Positions 25,412 through 33,668 of a stretch of DNA of 64,000 nt are shown piece after piece. A program made the position numbers and the translations under genes. The notes beneath the pieces are model-generated. The model was not told the DNA's origin. It did not search any database and worked only from the letters and a program-made list of their open reading frames with translations. Positions within the stretch are counted from its first letter, which is position 1. Each line of letters opens with the position of its first letter. Source of the DNA: Pedobacter sp. JY14-1 (GTDB taxonomy: Bacteria; Bacteroidota; Bacteroidia; Sphingobacteriales; Sphingobacteriaceae). The stretch spans positions 186,001 through 250,000 of the forward strand of contig NZ_JARJHU010000005.1 of the NCBI RefSeq assembly GCF_029269825.1, read 5' to 3'.

Positions 25412-27535
25412 ATGAACCTGAAAACAATCATCATTTGCGGCATCTCTGCCATTTCTTCTCTGTCTCTGGGTTACACCCTTACGTTTCAGCAGGAAAACTC
25501 CTCTGTTGAATGGCCCGAATATCTGGGCGGAAGTGATCGCAATCATTATTCTCCGCTGAAGCAGATCAATGCCCGCAATGTTAAAAACCTGGAAAAGGCC
25601 TGGGAATATCATTCTGCGGATTCAGGCCAGGTACAATGCAATCCGATCGTTATCGCAGGCACACTTTATGGTGTAACCGCTTCCAACCATGCTTTTGCCT
25701 TAGATGCAGCAACTGGAGCAGAAAAATGGAGGTTTCGCCCTTCGGGACAACCTACGTCAAATACCAACCGAGGCCTTACTTACTGGAGTAACGGCAATGA
25801 AAAGCGCATTCTGTACGCTTATGATTCCTTTCTGTATGCGCTGAATGCACAGACCGGAAAACCAGTAGACAGTTTCGGCGAACTTGGCCGGGTAAGCCTG
25901 CGTACTGGTCTGGAAGCCAATGCAAAAGACCGATTTGTCATTTCTAATACACCTGGCGCTTTGTTTGAAGATCTCATCGTCATGCCACTCCGGGTAGGCG
26001 AAGAAGAAGGGGCCGCCATCGGTTACCTGCAGGCCTTCAACGTAAAAACGGGAAAACTCGCCTGGGTTTTCAAGACCATACCAGATTGCGGACAACCCGG
26101 AGCAGAAACCTGGCCGGCCGACATCAAGAGCAGAGCCGAGGTCGGTGCCACCAACAATTGGTCGGGTATCGCGGTAGATAAAAAGAGGGGGATGTTATTT
26201 GTACCTACCGGTTCTGCCGCATTCGATTTTTACGGCGGAAACCGCAAAGGCAAAAACCTCTATGCCAATTGCCTGCTTGCCATCAACGCCCGAACCGGAA
26301 ACCTCATCTGGTACTACCAACTGGTGCACCATGACGTGTGGGACAGAGACCTTCCTGCACCACCTAATCTGGTGCAGGTTACCCGCAACGGCAGAAAAAC
26401 CGATGCCGTTGCCCAGGTCACAAAGCATGGTTACGTATTTGTGTTCGACAGGCTGACCGGTAAACCAATTTTCCCGATCGATGAAAAACCCTTCCCCGCA
26501 TCTGATGTCCCAGGTGAGCAAACCTGGCCCACACAGCCTATCCCAAGAATGCCTCTCCCTTTTTCGCGGCAAAACATTACAGAAAAAGAAATCAGCAATA
26601 TCGCAGATAACCGGCAGGAACTTTTAGAGACCTTCCGTAAAGCCCGGAAGGGAACCTACCGGCCCCTGGCGATCAATACCGAAACACTGATCTTTCCGGG
26701 TGCAGACGGTGGTGCCGAATGGGGAGGTGCCGCAGCAGATCCCGAGGGTGTGCTTTATGTAAATTCCAACGAAATGCCCTGGCTGTTCAGCCTGAGCCAC
26801 AGGGAAGATAATGCAGCACAGACGGGCTTGTCGCCAGGACACTTGCTGTACAACAATACCTGTGCATCATGCCATGGCCAGGAACGCAGGGGCAATCCTA
26901 AAAGCGGCTATCCTGCACTCACCGATATCAGATCCAGGAAGCAAAGGAGGGAAATCGATAACCTCATCCGCAGCGGTAAAGGCATGATGCCAGGCTTCAC
27001 CGGTATTACGCCGGCAGAACGCCAGACCATTATCGATTTCCTTTTCGGAGAAGAAAAAACTGAGGCGCCATCTTCATTGAATACCGGAAACCGGAAAACC
27101 TCTGGAAACCCTTATAAATTCAATGGTTATAACAAATTCCTGGACAACAATGGCTATCCTGCCATCACTCCACCCTGGGGAACACTCACTGCAATAGACC
27201 TGAACACCGGGAAGCACCTCTGGCAGAAAACCTTGGGCGAACTTCCGGAACTGACCGCAAAAGGCATTGCCCCGACAGGCACTGAAAATTACGGTGGCCC
27301 CGTAGTCACCGCCAGCGGCCTCCTGTTCATTGCTGCAACCAAAGACGGCATGTTCCGCGCCTTCGATAAAAAGACCGGAATGCAGCTTTGGCAAACTCAG
27401 CTGCCAGCAGCGGGTTATGCCACTCCCAGCACCTACGAAGTAAATGGCCGCCAGTACGTCGTCATTGCCTGCGGAGGTTCCAAACTCGGCACCCGCAAAG
27501 GCGACAGTTATGTAGCTTACACTTTGAAGGACTAA
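25412..27535 (+). CDS. PQQ-dependent dehydrogenase with embedded cytochrome c domain
   Basis: A periplasmic quinoprotein of 707 residues with a signal peptide (about 1-24). It starts with the eight-bladed propeller pattern (WPEYLGGSDRNHYSPLKQIN, ALDAATGAEKWRF, GNLIWYYQLVHHDVWDRDLP) and contains, inserted before the last blades, a c-type haem site CASCH (Cys484, Cys487, His488). Such proteins oxidise aldoses or alcohols in the periplasm with pyrroloquinoline quinone and pass electrons to the respiratory chain; the substrate is not evident here. No PQQ synthesis gene is in the window. It is divergent from GH127 and lies at the end of the carbohydrate region, so oxidation of released sugars is a reasonable guess. 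Confidence 0.9.
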   Translation: MNLKTIIICGISAISSLSLGYTLTFQQENSSVEWPEYLGGSDRNHYSPLKQINARNVKNLEKAWEYHSADSGQVQCNPIVIAGTLYGVTASNHAFALDAATGAEKWRFRPSGQPTSNTNRGLTYWSNGNEKRILYAYDSFLYALNAQTGKPVDSFGELGRVSLRTGLEANAKDRFVISNTPGALFEDLIVMPLRVGEEEGAAIGYLQAFNVKTGKLAWVFKTIPDCGQPGAETWPADIKSRAEVGATNNWSGIAVDKKRGMLFVPTGSAAFDFYGGNRKGKNLYANCLLAINARTGNLIWYYQLVHHDVWDRDLPAPPNLVQVTRNGRKTDAVAQVTKHGYVFVFDRLTGKPIFPIDEKPFPASDVPGEQTWPTQPIPRMPLPFSRQNITEKEISNIADNRQELLETFRKARKGTYRPLAINTETLIFPGADGGAEWGGAAADPEGVLYVNSNEMPWLFSLSHREDNAAQTGLSPGHLLYNNTCASCHGQERRGNPKSGYPALTDIRSRKQRREIDNLIRSGKGMMPGFTGITPAERQTIIDFLFGEEKTEAPSSLNTGNRKTSGNPYKFNGYNKFLDNNGYPAITPPWGTLTAIDLNTGKHLWQKTLGELPELTAKGIAPTGTENYGGPVVTASGLLFIAATKDGMFRAFDKKTGMQLWQTQLPAAGYATPSTYEVNGRQYVVIACGGSKLGTRKGDSYVAYTLKD

Positions 27536-27571
27536 TTATTTTGAAAGAAAGAAAAAAAAAACAAAAATCAA

Positions 27572-29005
27572 ATGAAACTCAACATCTCTCTGCTCATCTT
27601 CACTTCAATTCTGTCAATTCGTGCTTATGCCCAGGAAAAAAGCTGCGATTGCCCGGCCAACATAAATGAAACCATTGCTAAGACAGAAGCGAACTATGCG
27701 GGTTTCCCGGTAAAGGTCACAGCGAAGAACCGGCCCGAATACAATCGGCTGGTCAGCTCCTTAAAGAATAAGGCGAGAACATCAGCAGACAATAAAAACT
27801 GCTTCGAACTTTGCCGCGAATATGTAAGGTTCTTTAACGACAAACATTTCAGCCTGAGTTTCATGAGCAGCAAGCTCCCTGCAGGTGAAATCATTCCTGC
27901 CAACGAAGCCATGTTCAGCAACCTGAAGCCTGCAAGAAACAGTCCTGAAGGTATATGGATCAACCCCGATAGTACGCTGAAACTTGGGATCCGCAAATAC
28001 GCCGGAAATATCTATAAGGCAATTGTACTGGAGTCCAGGGACACTACCTTAAAAAAGGGGCTGGTCTACTTCACCCTCCAGCCACATGAAAAAGGTTTTC
28101 TGCTGAAACAATACAACGTCTTCAGTACACTCGACTTTTATGCCCGGCAGCGAGGTGCTCTTCTGCAGCTATGGAACTTTGCGCTTTATGGCCGGATCAG
28201 TTCCACACCAATGAGCACCGCAGAAAAATCCGAGCTGGCCACCTGGCGAAACCACAACAACGGACTAGACTTCAAACAGCTCGATACCCAGACCGCATAC
28301 ATCAGGATACCTACCTTTTATAATAACGACAGTAAGATAGAGAAACTCGTGGCAACTAGCGATAAAGCGATCCGGAACAGCAAGTACCTCATTATTGACC
28401 TCAGGGGAAATGGCGGTGGTAACTCTGGGTGGAGCAATCTGCTTCCTTATGTCATGACCAATCCGATCAGTCAGGACTCAGTTATGCTCCGGGTCTCCCC
28501 TGACAATGTCAGGCTAAGGCGTTCAGAACTCGAGTATTTTGTAACGCAGCCATTACCGGGGGAAATGAAAAAATACTATACGGACGAACTGGTAGCCCGG
28601 TTAAAAAAGGCATATGACGAACTACCCAGCTCAAAGGCAACATTTTATCCTATACCATCACTGACCATTCCTGTTGATGCTGTGTTACAGAAACCTGAAA
28701 AGGTAGCGCTGATCACCGACGGACTTTGTGGCAGTTCCGCAGAATACTTCTTCTATCTGATGAAACAGAGCCGTAAAACCACGCGGTATGGCAGCAACAC
28801 TGTAGGCATGATGGACTATGAAGGTCCTACTTCCCGGACACCCCTGCCCTGTAATGAAATGGTTTTGATGATTCCTATTGCAAAATCGGCATGGACGGAT
28901 CAGGCTCCTATTGACCTAACCGGCTTCAAACCAGATGTGATGATCAACAAACCAGAAAATGAATGGTTAGACTATATCGTAGAAGACTTAAAGAAATCGC
29001 GGTAA
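27572..29005 (+). CDS. S41 family peptidase, exported
   Basis: A protein of 477 residues with a signal peptide (about 1-20). The C-terminal half has the tail-specific-protease fold: YIRIPTFYNN, LIIDLRGNGGGNSGW, and the catalytic region ITDGLCGSSAEYFFYLMKQS with Ser388/Ser389. No PDZ domain is evident, as in the short S41 relatives common in Bacteroidota. The N-terminal part is unassigned. The gene follows the PQQ dehydrogenase on the same strand after 36 bases, and its 3' end overlaps that of the convergent LysR gene by 34 bases. Its substrate is unknown. Confidence 0.85.
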   Translation: MKLNISLLIFTSILSIRAYAQEKSCDCPANINETIAKTEANYAGFPVKVTAKNRPEYNRLVSSLKNKARTSADNKNCFELCREYVRFFNDKHFSLSFMSSKLPAGEIIPANEAMFSNLKPARNSPEGIWINPDSTLKLGIRKYAGNIYKAIVLESRDTTLKKGLVYFTLQPHEKGFLLKQYNVFSTLDFYARQRGALLQLWNFALYGRISSTPMSTAEKSELATWRNHNNGLDFKQLDTQTAYIRIPTFYNNDSKIEKLVATSDKAIRNSKYLIIDLRGNGGGNSGWSNLLPYVMTNPISQDSVMLRVSPDNVRLRRSELEYFVTQPLPGEMKKYYTDELVARLKKAYDELPSSKATFYPIPSLTIPVDAVLQKPEKVALITDGLCGSSAEYFFYLMKQSRKTTRYGSNTVGMMDYEGPTSRTPLPCNEMVLMIPIAKSAWTDQAPIDLTGFKPDVMINKPENEWLDYIVEDLKKSR

Positions 29006-29865
29006 TTTTCTACAAACCAGGTCACCGCCTCATTCTTATCTTTTCTGCAAACCATCACGATCTCCGTATCAACAGGCAAATGCGCCAATGCCCAGCAGCT
29101 CAGGCCCAGTGCCTGCACCTGGGAGGAAAGTGAGGCCGGGAGTATGGAAATCCCGGCGCCATGCGCCACAAGCTGCAATATAGAATGTACCGTATTTGCT
29201 TCATGTGTTATCGCAGGGACAAAACCCAACCGATGACAGATCTCTACCAGCTTCTGATGGTAGACCGGCGCATAATCGCTGTTGAAAAAGATGAAAGGAC
29301 CTTGTTTTAATAAAGGGCCAATTGTTTCAGGGCCTTCCGGTTGCGGCCAACCGGGAGGCGTAACCGCAATAAAACCGTCCCTGAACAGGCTGGTCACCTC
29401 CAGTTTTTCAGAGCCAACCGGTGCCCTCATGATCCCGATGTCTAGTTTCCCTTCCTCAAGAGCAGCCACTTGTTTTACGGTCGGAACTTCATACAGCTTC
29501 ACCTTCAGGAAAGGGAAAACCTCATGCATCCGGTGCAGGACTGTCATTAGCTGCGACTGGCCCGTCGAACTGATGTATCCGATCTTCAGCTCGCCGCTCA
29601 GGTTTTCATGGAGCTGTCTGACCACCTGCTTTCCCTCATTCAGTCTTGACAATATTTCGTCCGTCAGCACCTTGAAATATGCGCCGGCAGGAGTCAGTGC
29701 CACCCGCTTATTGTTCCTCTCAAAAAGCACCGCACCAAGCTCTTCTTCCAGCTCGCGTATCTGGCGGCTCAGCGGAGGTTGGGAGATAAACAGTTTTGCC
29801 GCTGCATTCCTGAAATGCAGTTCTTCAGCAACCATCTTAAAATAAACCAGGTGACGTAATTCCAT
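28972..29865 (-). CDS. LysR family transcriptional regulator
   Basis: A regulator of 297 residues: winged helix at 1-60 (LRHLVYFKMVAEELHFRNAA, SQPPLSRQIRELEEELG) and a LysR substrate domain at about 88-290. The MELRHL start was chosen over one five residues upstream because it is the conserved LysR start. The substrate domain resembles the CatM/BenM group that senses small carboxylates, but the effector is unknown. The divergent neighbour is a methyltransferase, and the intergenic region carries a strong ATCAAT/ATTGAT palindrome, so the protein probably controls that gene and itself. Confidence 0.92.
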   Translation of the reverse strand: MELRHLVYFKMVAEELHFRNAAAKLFISQPPLSRQIRELEEELGAVLFERNNKRVALTPAGAYFKVLTDEILSRLNEGKQVVRQLHENLSGELKIGYISSTGQSQLMTVLHRMHEVFPFLKVKLYEVPTVKQVAALEEGKLDIGIMRAPVGSEKLEVTSLFRDGFIAVTPPGWPQPEGPETIGPLLKQGPFIFFNSDYAPVYHQKLVEICHRLGFVPAITHEANTVHSILQLVAHGAGISILPASLSSQVQALGLSCWALAHLPVDTEIVMVCRKDKNEAVTWFVENYRDFFKSSTI

Positions 29866-29894
29866 GTATACAAGCATCAATCAATACCATAAAG

Positions 29895-29920
29895 ATATCA
29901 ATAATTGATAAAATTGATAT
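29895..29920 (+). promoter_or_regulatory. Putative LysR operator
   Basis: ATATCAAT (29895-29902) and ATTGATAT (29913-29920) form a perfect inverted repeat with a 10-base spacer. Nested in it is a perfect palindrome TATCAATAATTGATA (29896-29910) with the T-N11-A core of LysR boxes. Further ATCAAT copies occur at about 29876-29885. It lies about 24 bases upstream of a -7 element for the methyltransferase, the usual place for LysR activation. Confidence 0.6.
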
Positions 29921-29943
29921 TTTTAAGCTATCACAAATGCCAT

Positions 29944-29951
29944 TACTTTTG
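29944..29951 (+). promoter_or_regulatory. Candidate -7 element for the methyltransferase gene
   Basis: TACTTTTG matches TAnnTTTG exactly and lies 46 bases before the ATG. The -33 position has only a T-rich stretch, as expected for an activator-dependent promoter. Confidence 0.45.
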
Positions 29952-29997
29952 GTTCAACAATACCAATAAAGGCACTTTAAAGTAAAACCAGATCACC

Positions 29998-30723
29998 ATG
30001 AAAGCAAACAAGCACCACAACAAGTCGACCATAGCACAGATCAGAGAACGGTTCGACAACGATGTTGAACGATTTTCTAACCTGGAAACCGGGCAAGTAA
30101 CCATCATTGACGCCGCCCTCTGCCTGGACCTGATCACCAGTGCCGCTTATCATGTAAATCCCCTTGCAAAGGAACTGCTGGACATAGGTTGCGGGGCAGG
30201 GAACTATACCTTGAAAATGCTGGAGAGGATACCTGATATTAACTGTACGCTGATCGATCTCAGCTGTCCCATGCTCAGAAAGGCAAAAGAGCGCATCGCC
30301 CCGGCTACAAAAGGTAATATCGAAGCCATCCAGACCGATATCCTGCACCAGGAACTCCCCGAAAACAGCTATGACATTGTACTTGCTGGTGCCGTCATGC
30401 ACCATCTGCGCAATGATGCAGACTGGGAAACTGTTTTCAGCAACATTTACCGCGCCTTAAAACCGGGCGGCAGCTTCTGGATTTCCGACCTCATCAGCCA
30501 GGACCATCCTGCTCTCGAGGCGGTCTTTGAAGAACAATATGGCAAATACCTGGAAAGCCTTGGCGGGCCGGAATACCGCAAAAAGGTACTTGATTATATT
30601 GAAGCAGAAGACACTCCGAGATCAGTCAGTTTCCAGCTGGCCCTCATGCGCAAAGTCGGCTTTAGCTATACCGAAGTACTGCACAAGAACAGCCGTTTCG
30701 CAGCCTTCGGCGGCATCAGGTAA
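29998..30723 (+). CDS. Class I SAM-dependent methyltransferase
   Basis: A 241-residue cytoplasmic protein with the Rossmann-type methyltransferase motifs: motif I ELLDIGCGAGNYTLKML (about 60-76), an acidic residue after beta-2 (CTLIDLS), motif post-I with IQTDILH, and the YDIVLAGAVMHHL and LKPGGSFWISDL motifs. It resembles small-molecule or quinone-type methyltransferases; the acceptor is unknown. It is alone on its strand and divergent from the LysR gene, whose predicted operator lies upstream. Confidence 0.88.
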   Translation: MKANKHHNKSTIAQIRERFDNDVERFSNLETGQVTIIDAALCLDLITSAAYHVNPLAKELLDIGCGAGNYTLKMLERIPDINCTLIDLSCPMLRKAKERIAPATKGNIEAIQTDILHQELPENSYDIVLAGAVMHHLRNDADWETVFSNIYRALKPGGSFWISDLISQDHPALEAVFEEQYGKYLESLGGPEYRKKVLDYIEAEDTPRSVSFQLALMRKVGFSYTEVLHKNSRFAAFGGIR

Positions 30724-30738
30724 ACAAGCCTGTCCTGG

Positions 30739-31080
30739 TCACTGCAGCCTCAGCACAGACCCGCCCTCGCCATGCAGTTCTGTAGCGGATACGATGGTAA
30801 AGCGAAATTTAGTTTCCAGCTCCTTCACCGTTACCGTCAGCCGCTTCCCGCTGATCTTATAAGTACCCCTCCAGACAATGTCCCCGCCCGGCATAATATC
30901 CGCTATACCGCCAGGTCTCAGCATCAAAGTAGTCGCCGTGATGATCAGCGGGTCGGTCTGTGGCCCTGCATTGACCTGGATATAGTAACTATCCTTAGTC
31001 ACCTCCAGGGCATCCATTTTGCAAGCAACAAAGGTCGCAACAGCAAACAAACAAAAGAAGTAAACGATGTATTTTTTCAT
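30739..31080 (-). CDS. Small hypothetical lipoprotein
   Basis: A 113-residue protein with a type II signal peptide ending FVAC (Cys20). The mature part is beta-rich (YYIQVNAGPQ, GGDIVWRGTYKISGKRLTVTVKEL) and may be a small lipocalin-like or sandwich domain. I do not recognise a family. It lies tail to tail with the methyltransferase gene (15 bases) and divergent from the OmpR-type regulator. Confidence 0.75.
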   Translation of the reverse strand: MKKYIVYFFCLFAVATFVACKMDALEVTKDSYYIQVNAGPQTDPLIITATTLMLRPGGIADIMPGGDIVWRGTYKISGKRLTVTVKELETKFRFTIVSATELHGEGGSVLRLQ

Positions 31081-31206
31081 AGTTGCTAATTTGGAATAGG
31101 GGATATGCTTGTTGAGTTCAGACGAATTATTCCGTCAAAATGCTACAATTTAAACTATACAGCTGAAGAAAATTAACTAGCTTCAATCCCGCTAATCATT
31201 TTCTTT

Positions 31207-31893
31207 ATGAACATCCTGATCGTTGAAGACGAAAAGACACTGGCTCTGGAAATGGCAGTTTTTCTGGGCAAAGAAGGTTATACGATAGAACACGCCTGGA
31301 AGAAAGCAACCGCAGAAGAGAAGATCTTCGTCAATAATTACGACTTTATCCTGCTTGACCTCGGCCTGCCAGACGGCGACGGTCTGACACTTCTGAATGG
31401 TCTCAAACAATTGCCCGGCCGGGAAGATGCCGTTATTGTCCTCACCGCACGCGGTGAAGTGAATGACCGCATCAATGGATTGGAAGCCGGTGCGGACGAC
31501 TACCTGACGAAACCCTTTTCGCTCACCGAGCTTCTTGCGCGGATCCATGCGATCACCAGGCGCAAGCATAAGCTCGAAAAGAACGAGGTCAGTATTCACA
31601 ACTTTCTCCTGGACATCGGCAACCATAAAGTCAGCTTTAACGATCAGCGCATCAACCTCACCAATAAAGAGTTTGAGATTTTCAATTACCTGGTCCTTAA
31701 CAAAAACCGCATCATCTCCCGGGTCAATCTCACAGAACATGTATGGGGAGATATCCTCGAAGTAAACTCAGATTCCAACTTTGTCGATGTACACGTGAAA
31801 AACCTGAGAAAGAAACTCTCAGCCCATAGTCCCATCGAATGGTTTGAGACCGTCCGGAGCATCGGCTATCGTATCAATGTACCGGAAAAATAA
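31207..31893 (+). CDS. OmpR family response regulator
   Basis: A 228-residue regulator: receiver (1-120; Glu7-Asp8, phospho-acceptor Asp51 in LLDLGLPDGDG, KPFSLTELLARI) and a C-terminal winged helix (about 130-225; INLTNKEFEIFNYLVLNKN, VDVHVKNLRKKL, ETVRSIGYRI). Its cognate kinase starts 4 bases after the stop. The signal and targets are unknown; the small basic secreted protein downstream is a possible target by position only. Confidence 0.94.
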   Translation: MNILIVEDEKTLALEMAVFLGKEGYTIEHAWKKATAEEKIFVNNYDFILLDLGLPDGDGLTLLNGLKQLPGREDAVIVLTARGEVNDRINGLEAGADDYLTKPFSLTELLARIHAITRRKHKLEKNEVSIHNFLLDIGNHKVSFNDQRINLTNKEFEIFNYLVLNKNRIISRVNLTEHVWGDILEVNSDSNFVDVHVKNLRKKLSAHSPIEWFETVRSIGYRINVPEK

Positions 31894-31897
31894 ACAG

Positions 31898-33229
31898 ATG
31901 AAACTTCAGTTCAAACTGGCCCTATATAATACGCTGACCAAGATGGCGGTCATCGCCATACTGGGTGTCCTCGTACTGGTATCCATTAACCGGATCTCCG
32001 TAAACCATATCCGTCAGCGGCTGCTGCAGAAAAAAACAAGGCTCATTACTAATCTTTCAGGAGTAGAACTGGAAAACCTGCTTACCAACAAAACCTTTAC
32101 CGACTACAATCTGTTGCGGGAAGAATACATTGTCGTAAGGGAACTCAAAATCGACGAGCAACCTGTTAAACGAAAATTCAGCCAGGAGCAACGCAGCATT
32201 GAAGACAATAATGAAGCATTCCAGATCCTGGTAACCAGCTTTAGTTATAAGGGTAAGAAATACCGCCTGGAACTGGGCGAAGCCATGACCACTGTAGACC
32301 AGTTGGAGCGGACTATTTCCATTTTTACGCTTGCCGTTATGGTAGCCGCAGTCATTCTTTCGCTGATGGCCGATCTTGCCTTCACCCGCCTCCTGCTATC
32401 CCCTTTTTACCAGATCATTGACAGGAAACTCAATAAGGTAAACGATCCGGTTAACTTCAACTACGGCCTCATTAAGACATCCACTACAGATTTCAAGGTA
32501 TTAGACCAAAGCATCAGCACCCTGATGCAAAGGATCACTACGCTCTTTCTTACTGAAAAGGAATTTATCGCCAATATCTCCCATGAATTACTCACGCCTA
32601 TTTCCATACTGAACACCCGCCTGGAAAACCTGTTAAACGATGAGCAGCTGAGTACAGAAGGCGAAAACAAGATCTTTGCAAGCCTGAAGACCCTTGCCCG
32701 ACTGAAAGGGCTCATCAACAGTCTGCTGCTGATATCCAGGGTAGAGAACAGGCAATATGATAAACCCGATGTCATATCGGTCCGTCAGACTGTGGCGGAT
32801 GTACATGAAGAACTGGAACACAGGCTTCCCATGATGAACCTGCATTTTGGCACCGCAATCCATGAAGATCATCATTTCCAGGGGAACAGATCCCTTTTTC
32901 ATACATTGCTGGCCAACCTGGTAAGCAACGCCATCAAATACAACAAGCCAGGCGGCACGGTCAGCATTACCAGCCACAGCAGCAGCGGGCAATATATGCT
33001 CATTGTCAGTGATACCGGTATGGGCATGGATAAGGAGGCAATTGAAAACGCCTTTGTACGTTTTGAGAAACTTGGTTCAGAAAAAGAAGACAGTCATGGT
33101 CTTGGGCTGGCCATCGTACGCAGCATAGCAGCCTTTCATGGTATCGAAATCAACATGCAGTCTGAAAAAGGGACCGGTACCACTGTCACCATTAATTTCA
33201 AGCTTTCTACCCCCGTGCCTTCTTCATGA
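31898..33229 (+). CDS. Sensor histidine kinase
   Basis: A 443-residue membrane kinase: first helix at about 12-30, a short periplasmic segment, second helix at about 140-165, then HisKA with His229 in FIANISHELLTPI and HATPase_c with NLVSNAIKYN, DTGMGMD and GLGLAIV. The ATG four bases after the response-regulator stop is used; an in-frame ATG further upstream would overlap that gene. It forms a two-gene unit with the OmpR-type regulator. Confidence 0.93.
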   Translation: MKLQFKLALYNTLTKMAVIAILGVLVLVSINRISVNHIRQRLLQKKTRLITNLSGVELENLLTNKTFTDYNLLREEYIVVRELKIDEQPVKRKFSQEQRSIEDNNEAFQILVTSFSYKGKKYRLELGEAMTTVDQLERTISIFTLAVMVAAVILSLMADLAFTRLLLSPFYQIIDRKLNKVNDPVNFNYGLIKTSTTDFKVLDQSISTLMQRITTLFLTEKEFIANISHELLTPISILNTRLENLLNDEQLSTEGENKIFASLKTLARLKGLINSLLLISRVENRQYDKPDVISVRQTVADVHEELEHRLPMMNLHFGTAIHEDHHFQGNRSLFHTLLANLVSNAIKYNKPGGTVSITSHSSSGQYMLIVSDTGMGMDKEAIENAFVRFEKLGSEKEDSHGLGLAIVRSIAAFHGIEINMQSEKGTGTTVTINFKLSTPVPSS

Positions 33230-33286
33230 AATCTTCATTTTAGATGTACAACTTTGGTCTAACAAAAAACACTAAAATACAACAAC

Positions 33287-33475
33287 ATGAAAAAAACAAT
33301 TTTGGCGTTAGCATTAGTTGCAACAACTTTCGGCGCATTTGCACAAAACACAACTCCAGCTGCAAAACCTGCTACCAAAACTGAAGTTGCGAAGCCTAAA
33401 CATCATAAAAAAGTAGCGAAAAAAGCAGAAAAGACCGAAGTAAAGTCAACTGAAACTAAAAAAGCCGGTAAGTAG
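33287..33475 (+). CDS. Small basic secreted protein rich in Lys, Ala and Thr
   Basis: A 62-residue protein with a standard signal peptide (MKKTILALALVATTFGAFAQ) and a mature tail built almost only of K, A, T, E, P and H, with repeated VAK/KAEKTEVK units and a KHHKK cluster. No family is recognised; it looks intrinsically disordered. A good terminator follows, which supports a real, possibly abundant transcript. Its AT-rich leader has no obvious exact -7 consensus. Confidence 0.7.
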   Translation: MKKTILALALVATTFGAFAQNTTPAAKPATKTEVAKPKHHKKVAKKAEKTEVKSTETKKAGK

Positions 33476-33501
33476 CCCCAGGTTGGTATATTTCTAAGTA
33501 A

Positions 33502-33533
33502 GGCCGTCTGCTTCCTAGCAGGCGGTTTTTTTT
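33502..33533 (+). terminator. Rho-independent terminator after the small basic protein
   Basis: CCGTCTGC pairs with GCAGGCGG (one G-U) around TTCCTA, followed by eight T. Confidence 0.92.
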
Positions 33534-33668
33534 ATCTAAGCCCAGCTAATCCATCAGCACAGAGACAGAAACACCCACGCAATTACATTAACTGGCAGAA
33601 CAGCAATAATGAATGGAATTTTTTCTAAGTTTGAAATAAAATTCTGAAACCGCAACGAAGAGCAAGCT

